This document shows, in pieces, positions 19,383 to 26,190 of a stretch of DNA of 39,514 nt. The translations under genes and the position numbers were made by a program. The stretch is taken from assembly GCA_001899235.1 (NCBI GenBank), contig MKVR01000014.1, positions 158,423-197,936 of the forward strand, given 5' to 3'. The stretch is from Nitrosospira sp. 56-18 (GTDB lineage: Bacteria > Pseudomonadota > Gammaproteobacteria > Burkholderiales > Nitrosomonadaceae). A model generated the notes under the pieces. That model was not told the DNA's origin. It ran no database searches and was given only the letters and a program-made list of their open reading frames with translations. The first letter of the stretch is position 1, and the number at the start of each line of letters is the position of its first letter.

Positions 19383-19442
19383 TCAAGATAAACAATAGCT
19401 TATTTTTACCCTTAGTTTTAGATGGCGGGGTTTGGCGACAAT
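19354..19442. promoter_or_regulatory. Inverted 13-base sites upstream of the sigma54-like promoter
   Basis: ATTGTCGCTAAAC (19354-19366) and GTTTGGCGACAAT (19430-19442) are inverted copies with one mismatch. They lie about 50 and 125 bases upstream of the -24/-12 element at 19491, where a sigma54 enhancer-binding protein would be expected. Similar GTGTCGG-AAAA and GTGTCCG-AAAA words occur on the minus strand at 24781-24792 and 24661-24672, near the PEP-CTERM promoter. I infer possible regulator half-sites; this is tentative. Confidence 0.35.
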
Positions 19443-19490
19443 CTATAAAAACAGCTGAGATAATTGACTGATAATCAATAAGAAAAATAT

Positions 19491-19505
19491 GGGCATGAAT
19501 CATGC
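19491..19505 (+). promoter_or_regulatory. Sigma54 (-24/-12) promoter of the FeeM-like gene
   Basis: GGGCATGAATCATGC has GG at 19492-19493 and GC at 19504-19505, the exact 12-base offset of a sigma54 promoter (consensus TGGCAC-N5-TTGC), with one change at the first T. Sixteen bases (GGCATGAATCATGCTT) are identical to the element before the PEP-CTERM gene at 24684-24698. Transcription would start near 19517. Confidence 0.7.
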
Positions 19506-19526
19506 TTGTCGAAGCTGGCAAAGTTC

Positions 19527-20441
19527 ATGCTGGCGCGTCCTGTTGTTGATATTTTGGCGCATCCGAAGTTAACGGGTGGCTCGTCGAGCTTGAGTACGGC
19601 GTTGCGCCTTTTCTTCAAAGAGAAGCAGCAAATCTTATCCAAATCAAAACTACCTGGACCCTACCCCATGCAATTACATCATGATGAGCCTCTTCGTTCC
19701 GAGAAGATTTACCCTGCTTCGGCCGGTGAAGCGGCCAGCCAATGTCTCATGTCCAATACTGGTTCGCACCATGATTTCCATGGGAAAACCGCCCAGTCTC
19801 CATGCGTGCTGAGGCGCGACGGTTATAGCATACAACTCGCCGATTCTCCCTGGCTTCGCAGCGGTGCTCGAGACCTGGTGCAGCGGATGTATTCGTGGCG
19901 CGGCTATCAACTCGAAAGCAGTAGAGCAACATCGCACAACTCCAACAGATTGACACTGGTGGCATCGAGGGGGGATACCCTGATCGGCACCGTGACGTTG
20001 GGTCTGGATTCGGAAGAGGGACTGCTTGCCGATCAACTTTACGGCGATGAAATCAATTCCTTTCGCAGGCGAGGCGCCAAGGTCTGCGAACTATCGAAAT
20101 TTGCGCTGGATCCACAGCATAGTTCAAAGGAAATTCTCGCGGCGTTGTTTCATCTTGCATATATCTATGCTCATAATGTCTATGGCGCGACAGATCTTTT
20201 TGGCGAGGTTCATCCACGGCATGCCGCATCCCATAAACGGATGTTCGGTTTTCGGCAGATCAGCGAAATGCGTACTTGCACCCGCGTAGACGCTCCGGCT
20301 GTTCTCCTGCATTTGAAACTGGATTATGTCGGCGAAAAAATTTCCTTCCTTGCCGGCTCGCACGATTCACAAGATCGTTCTCTTTATCGCTACTGTTTTT
20401 CCCAGCAGGAAAGATTACCCGAGAATTCAACTCCTCATTAG
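19527..20441 (+). CDS. FeeM-like N-acyl amino acid synthase / autoinducer-synthase-fold acyltransferase
   Basis: A GNAT-fold protein of the FeeM type, whose members join a fatty acyl group to an amino acid. The core runs from about residue 88: LRRDGYSIQLADSP, LRSGARDLVQRMYSWRGY, RLTLVASRGDTLIGTVTLGLDS, then GAKVCELSKFALDP and LFGEVHPRHAASHKRMFGF near the end. No signal peptide or membrane segment is seen. The frame is open from TTG 19506, but that codon lies inside the sigma54-like promoter, so ATG 19527 (304 residues) is used. ATG 19668 (257 residues) would remove a poorly conserved-looking N-terminus and is the main alternative. It is followed by an E1-nitroreductase fusion and a membrane acyltransferase, suggesting a small-molecule pathway. 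The substrate is unknown. Confidence 0.75.
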   Translation: MLARPVVDILAHPKLTGGSSSLSTALRLFFKEKQQILSKSKLPGPYPMQLHHDEPLRSEKIYPASAGEAASQCLMSNTGSHHDFHGKTAQSPCVLRRDGYSIQLADSPWLRSGARDLVQRMYSWRGYQLESSRATSHNSNRLTLVASRGDTLIGTVTLGLDSEEGLLADQLYGDEINSFRRRGAKVCELSKFALDPQHSSKEILAALFHLAYIYAHNVYGATDLFGEVHPRHAASHKRMFGFRQISEMRTCTRVDAPAVLLHLKLDYVGEKISFLAGSHDSQDRSLYRYCFSQQERLPENSTPH

Positions 20442-20583
20442 GCAGTACTATATTCGCGCTGTCCTGACTTCCGTCATTGATCCAAACCGGCCTTTTATGG
20501 AAGCGCAAAGCGCCATCCCCCTCACCGCGGCTCTCTTCGTAACATCCCGTTGACATCGCGTCTCAACAAGCTCACCATATGCT

Positions 20584-20603
20584 GGTGCCAGAACTCTGGC
20601 ACC
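20584..20603 (+). promoter_or_regulatory. Strong hairpin between FeeM-like and E1-nitroreductase genes
   Basis: GGTGCCAG (20584-20591) pairs perfectly with CTGGCACC (20596-20603) around an AACT tetraloop. No T run follows on the plus strand, so this is not a classical terminator; it may be a processing site or attenuating structure that lowers expression of the downstream gene. Confidence 0.5.
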
Positions 20604-20738
20604 TTCGCTATTCCCCCTATTGCAAGTCAGTTCTTCCAGTTGTTCAATTAACAGTTTCAGGAGAAACAGCACCAAGCAGGCGTTCGTTTCCAAGAACTCG
20701 CTTCTCTTCGTCATGCGTAAAAATAGACTACTCCATGG

Positions 20739-20750
20739 TTAAGCGCTTAA
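20739..20750. promoter_or_regulatory. 12-base palindrome directly before a start codon
   Basis: TTAAGCGCTTAA is a perfect palindrome ending one base before ATG 20751. It takes the place where a ribosome binding site should be, and no purine-rich Shine-Dalgarno sequence is visible. It could be an operator, or a structure limiting initiation. Confidence 0.4.
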
Positions 20751-22802
20751 ATGTCTGATGCTTTTTCCTATCATGAGGCTTTTTCCCGGAACACTGGCTG
20801 GGTAACTGTCCAGGAACAAAATATTCTTCGGCATAAGAGAATTGCCATTGCAGGCCTGGGCGGCGTAGGTGGTGCACACTTTTTGACCCTGACGCGGCTA
20901 GGTATAGGAGCTTTTCGCGTAGCGGATTTCGATAAATTCAGCCTGGCCAACTTTAATCGCCAGGTCGGTGCGAATATTTCCAGCTTGGGCAAGCCCAAGA
21001 CCGATGTGCTTGTAGCCATGGCCAAAGATATCAATCCGGATCTCGATATCGAAATTTTTCCAGAAGGGGTCAACAAGGATAATCTTCGGGAATTTCTTGC
21101 CGATATCGACGTGTATGTCGACGGTCTGGATTTTTTTGTTTTTTCAGATCGCCAGGCGACCTTTTCTGCCTGCGCCGAACTGGGTATTCCGGCAATTACC
21201 GCTGCGCCGCTTGGGATGGGAGCGGCACTACTCAATTTCATGCCGGGAAAAATGACCTTCGAGGAGTATTTTCAATGGGGTGATCGACCGGACGAAGAAA
21301 AAGCACTCCGTTTTTTGATTGGCCTTGCGCCAAATGGCCTGCATGCGAAATACCTGGTTGATCCGGCCACCATCAGCTTCAGGGAACATCGAGGTCCATC
21401 TACCATGATGGGATGCCAGCTTTGTGCCGGCGTCGTGGCTACCGAAGCGCTCAAGATACTGCTCAACCGCGGCCGGGTATTCGCAGCTCCTCATGTAATA
21501 CACTTCGATGCATACCGCAATAAATTAAAGCACAGCTGGCGTCCGGGAGGGAACAGCAACCCATTGCAGCGCCTAATCCTCGCCATCGCCAGACGCAGAC
21601 TGGATACGAAAAACGCGGTGGAAAGCGAATCCGGACGACAACCTCGTACAGACAATGATGCATTATCCGATTCCATCTCCAGCCGGATCGGCGGCAAGCC
21701 GGTTATCGATCAGATCCTGGATCTTGCGCGGTGGGCCCCAAGCGGTGATAACACTCAGCCATGGCGCTTTGAAGTTGCCGGCGAGCGCCATGTCGTGGTG
21801 CATGGCTTCGATACGCGGGATGACTGTGTATATGACCTGGATGGGCACGCCAGCCAAATCGCAATTGGCGCATTGTTGGAAACCATGGATATCGCGGCCA
21901 GCGCGCATGGATTGCGCATGAACGCGTTACGCCGCATGGGATCTCCGGAAAGCAGGCCGGTCGTTGATGTGCATTTTCAACCGGATCCCGATCTGCGCCC
22001 CAACGAATTGGTTCCCTACATAACATACCGCAGCGTCCAGCGCCGGCCGATGAGCAGCCGGCCATTATCCCTACGAGAAAAAGGCAGTCTTGAGAAAGCG
22101 GTGGGCGGTTCATACCACATTCTGTGGCTGGAGGGTTTCGACGCCAAGATGCAAGCAGCCCGGCTGATGTTCAATAATGCAAAATTACGGCTCACCATGC
22201 CGGAAGCCTACGAGGTACATCGCAGGATCATACAATGGAACTCGCGTTTCAGCGAGGATAAGGTCCCCGACCAATCGTTGGGAATCGATCCCGTTACGGC
22301 AAGGTTGATGCACTGGGTATTAGGTAGCTGGAAGCGCGTGAATTTTTTCAACAGGTTTCTTGCAGGCACGCTGGCGCCTCGAATCCAGATGGATTTCATA
22401 CCCGGTCTCGCCTGCGGTGCGCATTTTGTCATCCTGAGCGATCGTCCTGCGGAGAGCATCGACGATTATATTGACGCCGGCCGCGCTGTGCAGCGCTTCT
22501 GGCTGACGGCAACCAGGCTGGGGCTGCAGCTACAGCCCGAAATAACCCCCCTGATTTTCTCCCGCTATGTTCGCGGCGGACTGGAGTTTACCAAGGTAAA
22601 AAAGCTTGCCCAGTTCGCGAGAACCCTCTCAGACCAAACCGAGCGACTGATCGGCAAGGAAGAAACATCGCGGGCAATATTCATGGGACGAGCCGGAATG
22701 GGACCCGCTCCCTGGTCCCGCTCTCTCCGGCTGCCGCTCGGCCAGCTGAAACCCTCATCGGACAATTCCCGGGAATCGCCAGATATCCAAAAAAGCTCTT
22801 AA
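20751..22802 (+). CDS. ThiF/E1-like adenylation domain fused to a nitroreductase domain
   Basis: A 683-residue two-domain protein. Residues about 10-265 form a ThiF/MoeB/E1-like domain: the nucleotide motif GLGGVGG (35-41), the acidic VADFDKF (58-64), the adenylation arginine in NFNRQ (67-71), GKPKTD (80-85) and one CxxC (222-225). The key adenylation residues look intact. A polar linker (about 285-315) leads to an FMN nitroreductase-like domain (about 318-625), with ARWAPSGDNTQPWRF at its start and GAHFVILSDRP and DAGRAVQRFWLTATRLGLQ late. This resembles the 'Rv1355c family' arrangement. E1 domains activate carboxylates; nitroreductase-fold partners can oxidise rings. I infer tailoring of a carboxylate product, perhaps the acyl amino acid made by its neighbour; the actual reaction is unknown. 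Confidence 0.85.
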   Translation: MSDAFSYHEAFSRNTGWVTVQEQNILRHKRIAIAGLGGVGGAHFLTLTRLGIGAFRVADFDKFSLANFNRQVGANISSLGKPKTDVLVAMAKDINPDLDIEIFPEGVNKDNLREFLADIDVYVDGLDFFVFSDRQATFSACAELGIPAITAAPLGMGAALLNFMPGKMTFEEYFQWGDRPDEEKALRFLIGLAPNGLHAKYLVDPATISFREHRGPSTMMGCQLCAGVVATEALKILLNRGRVFAAPHVIHFDAYRNKLKHSWRPGGNSNPLQRLILAIARRRLDTKNAVESESGRQPRTDNDALSDSISSRIGGKPVIDQILDLARWAPSGDNTQPWRFEVAGERHVVVHGFDTRDDCVYDLDGHASQIAIGALLETMDIAASAHGLRMNALRRMGSPESRPVVDVHFQPDPDLRPNELVPYITYRSVQRRPMSSRPLSLREKGSLEKAVGGSYHILWLEGFDAKMQAARLMFNNAKLRLTMPEAYEVHRRIIQWNSRFSEDKVPDQSLGIDPVTARLMHWVLGSWKRVNFFNRFLAGTLAPRIQMDFIPGLACGAHFVILSDRPAESIDDYIDAGRAVQRFWLTATRLGLQLQPEITPLIFSRYVRGGLEFTKVKKLAQFARTLSDQTERLIGKEETSRAIFMGRAGMGPAPWSRSLRLPLGQLKPSSDNSRESPDIQKSS

Positions 22803-22914
22803 AAAAATTGAGATTCGGGATCCTGCATCTCTGGTTTATCCCCGATGTTTTCGATAGCGATGGGCATGCAAAAATTGGCCAGATATTGATCTGAACTATA
22901 GGAACGGATAGCTC

Positions 22915-23589
22915 ATGCGTAAAATTGGCGCTGGCGAAATATTGCTTTTTCTGACGCTTCTACTGCTGATACTCGGGTTGACCTGGTTGACGGCAGCATG
23001 GCTGTTCCACCGACTGCCTCCGAGCGAGTTTCGCGGCATACTCACGGCCGCTGCAGGGATATTTCTTACTTACGCCTATGCGCTCCTCGCATATCGCGGA
23101 TTCCTGCTGATCATGCCCCTCCGCGAGGGGGAAATCGCGGCAAGCTCGAAAAATGAAATCGGCTATCACGTCTACCTGCTCTTCTACCTGATATTGTTCT
23201 ACCCCTTGATGCGCAGCGGATTTGTTCCCGTGCCGCTGATGCGGTTGATTTATCAGGCGCTAGGTGCGCACCTTGGAGAGAATACCTACAGCTCGGGTAT
23301 TATTCTCGATCCTCCCCTGGTGCATATTGGCGCCAACACCATAGTGGGGCAGTACGCGCTGCTGGTGCCGCATGTGATTGAAGGCGAGCGCCTCGCCCAC
23401 TACAGGATACGGATTGGAAATAATGTCACGATCGGCGCGCATGCCGTGGTATTGTCAGGGGTAACGATTGGAGATAACGCCATAGTCGCCACGGGCGCGA
23501 TCGTTTCCAAGAATAGCCGGATAGGGACGAACGAGGTCTGGGGTGGAGTTCCTGCCAAGCGGCTTCGCGCTGGAAATGCTGGTGAGTAG
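22915..23589 (+). CDS. Membrane-anchored left-handed beta-helix (hexapeptide) acyltransferase
   Basis: A 224-residue protein. Three hydrophobic segments lie at about 8-30, 40-66 and 82-104. They are followed by hexapeptide-repeat coils with [IV]G-x-x-x-x spacing (VHIGANTIVGQ, IRIGNNVTIGAHAVVLSGVTIGDNAIVATGAIV) and the typical closing VWGGVPAKRLR. Such trimeric enzymes transfer acetyl or other acyl groups; the membrane segments suggest a lipid or envelope substrate. AGGAACGGATAG before ATG 22915 is a usable ribosome binding site. It is the third gene on this strand after the FeeM-like and E1-nitroreductase genes and ends at a terminator shared with the convergent PEP-CTERM gene. Confidence 0.85.
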   Translation: MRKIGAGEILLFLTLLLLILGLTWLTAAWLFHRLPPSEFRGILTAAAGIFLTYAYALLAYRGFLLIMPLREGEIAASSKNEIGYHVYLLFYLILFYPLMRSGFVPVPLMRLIYQALGAHLGENTYSSGIILDPPLVHIGANTIVGQYALLVPHVIEGERLAHYRIRIGNNVTIGAHAVVLSGVTIGDNAIVATGAIVSKNSRIGTNEVWGGVPAKRLRAGNAGE

Positions 23590-23610
23590 ATTCTTTTTGG
23601 ATAGTCAATA

Positions 23611-23640
23611 AAAAAGCCGCGATCCAATCGCGGCTTTTAA
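23611..23640. terminator. Bidirectional terminator between acyltransferase and PEP-CTERM genes
   Basis: GCCGCGAT (23616-23623) and ATCGCGGC (23627-23634) form an 8-pair stem with a CCA loop, flanked by AAAAA on the left and TTTT on the right. It lies between two convergent stops (23589 and 23677), so it can serve both. Confidence 0.92.
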
Positions 23641-23676
23641 GATTGAGGCTAGCTTTTTATATATTATTGGAACAGT

Positions 23677-24630
23677 CTATCCAGCGCGCCGGCGGGATTT
23701 GCCGAAAATCCCCATCAAAGAAAGGCCCAAACCAATCAGTGCCAGCGATGCAGGTTCCGGCACGGCGAAAGACTGGGTACCATCAGCCTGGAATTCAAAG
23801 TTCGGTCCTACGGTGCCTCCGTTTAGCGCACCTAGTGTGCCAAGCGAAATGATGCCTCCACCTCCATCGCAAGTAGAGCCGGTGACATTAAAGCACTGCG
23901 AAGGATCCACCTGCCTGAACGGATCGACCTGGGAGTTGTTGAAAAATGAGATGGTGATCGTGCTGGCTGGGGTCAGTGATGGAAAGTATCCCGCGTTGAC
24001 GGAATCAACCACTAGGGTGATGTCCGATACTCCACCGCCGGTAACCGATTGCTGGCCACCCCATTGGTCCCCATTTGGGGAGTTATCGAGATTCGTTGGA
24101 GCTGGATCAGTGACCTGGAAGTTGCTCGTCGGAACAGTCACGATATGCGCGGACAGGATGGGTGCACCCGAGATAAATCCAGTACCAGTCAGGTTATTTC
24201 CAACGGTGCTGGTCGCATACATATTGAAAAAGTTTACTGGGTTAGTTGGATCGAATTTAAAGCTGGCCGTACCAGGAAATGGGTCGGCTCCCACGACCGT
24301 TTCCCCAAAGCCGGCCACGAACGTGAAGAAATTGCCGCCACTGCCGTTGGCGAAACCGATGCTCGTATCGGCGAACTGGATCGACGACAGATTTGCCTGG
24401 TAGTGCAGGGTAAAGTTGGTGCTGCCCGATCCGGCCAGGAAATTGTTGATGGCCGTCACGCCGCCCTGCGCCAGGGCGCTGCCGGGAGCCTGGTCGATAA
24501 GCGCGAGGTTGGCGGTTCCCGCGCCCCCGCCAGTCGGATCAAACGTGAAAAGTTCGGCTTGCGCTACCAGCGGCACAGCCAGCAATGTGGAAAGCGTCCC
24601 GATTGTCAGATGCTTAAATTTGGTATTCAT
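23677..24630 (-). CDS. PEP-CTERM sorting-domain surface protein (PepA-like)
   Basis: A 317-residue exported protein. An N-terminal signal peptide (about 1-25, ending VPLVAQA) precedes a Gly/Asn/Thr-rich extracellular region with two Cys (CFNVTGSTC). The last 29 residues form a textbook PEP-CTERM anchor: VPEP (290-293), a hydrophobic stretch and a basic KSRRRAG tail. Exosortase cleaves such tails and the mature protein reaches the surface or extracellular matrix. Overall look (QVDPFRQVDPSQCF, late PEP) recalls the flocculation-associated PepA proteins; that finer call is tentative. GGGGG just before the ATG serves as ribosome binding site. A sigma54-type element sits about 55 bases upstream. 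No exosortase gene is in the window. Confidence 0.92.
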   Translation of the reverse strand: MNTKFKHLTIGTLSTLLAVPLVAQAELFTFDPTGGGAGTANLALIDQAPGSALAQGGVTAINNFLAGSGSTNFTLHYQANLSSIQFADTSIGFANGSGGNFFTFVAGFGETVVGADPFPGTASFKFDPTNPVNFFNMYATSTVGNNLTGTGFISGAPILSAHIVTVPTSNFQVTDPAPTNLDNSPNGDQWGGQQSVTGGGVSDITLVVDSVNAGYFPSLTPASTITISFFNNSQVDPFRQVDPSQCFNVTGSTCDGGGGIISLGTLGALNGGTVGPNFEFQADGTQSFAVPEPASLALIGLGLSLMGIFGKSRRRAG

Positions 24631-24683
24631 TTATCCCCCTAAAATATATAAAGTAAAACGGTTTTCGGACACTTCTCTTTGAA

Positions 24684-24698
24684 GCATGATTCATGCCA
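24684..24698 (-). promoter_or_regulatory. Sigma54 (-24/-12) promoter of the PEP-CTERM gene
   Basis: On the minus strand TGGCATGAATCATGC matches the -24 TGGCAY and -12 TGC elements at the right spacing. Transcription would begin near 24672 and give a leader of about 42 bases. The same 16-base core occurs before the FeeM-like gene. PEP-CTERM genes are known in several proteobacteria to depend on sigma54 and the PrsK/PrsR pair, which supports this reading. Confidence 0.8.
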
Positions 24699-24843
24699 TT
24701 TAGTTATCTTACGCGATAGATCAGACACTTACTTTCAAACAAGGTCATTGGGATATGCTGGCCTGCACTATATTTGTAAAATTTTCCGACACTAGATAAG
24801 CAAGCCGGGTTATGGAATCAATGGGAATCCATCGCGGCCAGGA

Positions 24844-26070
24844 TCAATCTCCGGGAAGGCGCCTATCCGTCAGTTTTTCCATAAACTCGCCAAACCGCTT
24901 GAAAGCATTATAGTTTTTTATCCTATCCGCCACTACCCGGGCACTGGCGGTGAATTCGGGACTGAAAAGCAGTTTTTTCACCGTCTCTTCAATTGCATCG
25001 CCATTCAGGCGGTCGGCGCGCAATACCATGCCGGCTCCCGCCCTTGCCAGGGCCTCCATGTTCAAAAACTGATCCGCATTGCTTGCTATTCCCAATACCG
25101 GAACACCTGCCGCAAGCGCCTGGGAACTCGTCGGGCTGCCGCCATTGCAGATTATCATGCGTGAAAGCATCGCGGCTTCGGTACCTGGAAGATAGCTGGC
25201 CAAATAGACGTTACCGGGTATCGGGTGGGCATAGGCCCCTACTGTCGCCACGATGACCGTGACCGGCAATTTACTCAGTATATCGAGAATAATTGGCAGA
25301 ATCCCGGCCTGGCCAGAGCTGCCTAAAGTCAAATAAATGATGGGTTTGTCTGTGGGCAGGCGCTCCCACCACGCTGGTTTTTCCACCGGAGGAGACCACA
25401 GGATCGGGCCGAGATAGTGATGCCCGGCGGGGAGGTCAGGAGTCGGAAAGAGCTCCGGCATGTCGGCAAAAAGTACATAATCTGCATCGGTGTATATGTG
25501 CTGCAGTGTGGGACCAAGGGAGGCCAGCCCATTTTCCCGCCGCACGCGATTCATGGGCGCGCAATGCAGCAAGAGCGCCAGGGGAAGCGTAAGCCGGAAG
25601 ATTTTGTCGGCAAGTCCCAACGGGAGGACTTTTGTCATCGGCAAAACTGGAAGCGGAAATTCACCCCCCGTATAATACGGACTCCAATAGGCGTTGGTTA
25701 TCGTAATGTAAGGAATTTCGACAACCCGCGCGCTGACAGAGAGTGAAAGACGAAAATCGCCCACAATCACATCGGGGTCCATTTTTCGGATGATCTCGAG
25801 ATCGTCTTTTACGTATTGCCGCAGGGTTTGCGTATTATAGACGGGACTGCCGCGGGAAAGCGCACGAAGGAACTGCTGGCTGCCGATGCTTCGAAGCGGT
25901 ATGAGTTGCCAGGGCTTGCCCTTGAAAAAATGATGGTAGCCGGATGCGCAGGCCATCGCGATGTCGAAGCAGCGGGCATCCAGGCTTTCCGCCAGCGCCA
26001 AAGGCCTGGCTACATGCGCGAGCGTCACCGCTTCGGCAAAAAATAACACGCGCTTTCGATTACGAATCAT
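24844..26070 (-). CDS. GT1-family (UGT/MGT-like) glycosyltransferase
   Basis: A 408-residue GT-B-fold protein without signal peptide. The N-terminal domain opens with RVLFFAEAVTLAHVARPLALAESL (His19 is placed like the catalytic base of GT1 enzymes). The C-terminal donor domain has PIIYLTLGSSG (244-253) and CNGGSPTSSQALAAGVPVLGI, then ADQ (332-334). The GT1 signature normally reads HGG at this point; here it is CNGG (Asn309). Family members glycosylate small molecules, lipids and antibiotics with UDP-sugars; the acceptor here is unknown. GGGGAAAG precedes the ATG. It is divergent from the permease genes and on the same strand as, but downstream in position from, the PEP-CTERM gene. Confidence 0.83.
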   Translation of the reverse strand: MIRNRKRVLFFAEAVTLAHVARPLALAESLDARCFDIAMACASGYHHFFKGKPWQLIPLRSIGSQQFLRALSRGSPVYNTQTLRQYVKDDLEIIRKMDPDVIVGDFRLSLSVSARVVEIPYITITNAYWSPYYTGGEFPLPVLPMTKVLPLGLADKIFRLTLPLALLLHCAPMNRVRRENGLASLGPTLQHIYTDADYVLFADMPELFPTPDLPAGHHYLGPILWSPPVEKPAWWERLPTDKPIIYLTLGSSGQAGILPIILDILSKLPVTVIVATVGAYAHPIPGNVYLASYLPGTEAAMLSRMIICNGGSPTSSQALAAGVPVLGIASNADQFLNMEALARAGAGMVLRADRLNGDAIEETVKKLLFSPEFTASARVVADRIKNYNAFKRFGEFMEKLTDRRLPGD

Positions 26071-26125
26071 CTTTCCCCGTTGCTCAGCACGCGTTCGGAG
26101 ACTCCATGCAGTATCGATTACTGAC

Positions 26126-26152
26126 TTGAAAGATTCACCGCTATCCTATACT
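26126..26152 (+). promoter_or_regulatory. Possible promoter of the permease pair
   Basis: TTGAAA (26126-26131) with TATACT (26147-26152, spacer 15) or TACTAA (26149-26154, spacer 17) lies in the 120-base gap between the divergent glycosyltransferase and permease genes. The match is fair, with spacing uncertain. Confidence 0.35.
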
Positions 26153-26190
26153 AAAAGCAATATGATCCGGCTCCCAGCATATCAGCAAAA

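Larger units (their letters stand above)
20442..20750. other. 309-base non-coding gap
   Basis: No convincing gene was seen between the FeeM-like gene and the E1-nitroreductase gene. Short open frames here lack ribosome binding sites or family resemblance. The gap does contain a strong hairpin (20584-20603) and a palindrome abutting the next start codon (20739-20750). Confidence 0.6.

Noticed and set aside
18607-19521. 304-residue minus-strand open frame over the IMPase gene and its downstream gap
   Set aside because: Overlaps a gene with intact IMPase metal motifs and lacks any recognisable domain or ribosome binding site.
20497-20553. Possible 18-residue peptide MEAQSAIPLTAALFVTSR
   Set aside because: No ribosome binding site and no resemblance to anything known; the frame is the tail of a chance open frame overlapping the FeeM-like gene.
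22860-22885. Third sigma54-like site (GGGCATGCAAAAATTGG) before the hexapeptide acyltransferase
   Set aside because: The GC of the -12 element is not at the right distance, so it does not fit the pattern seen at the two other sites.
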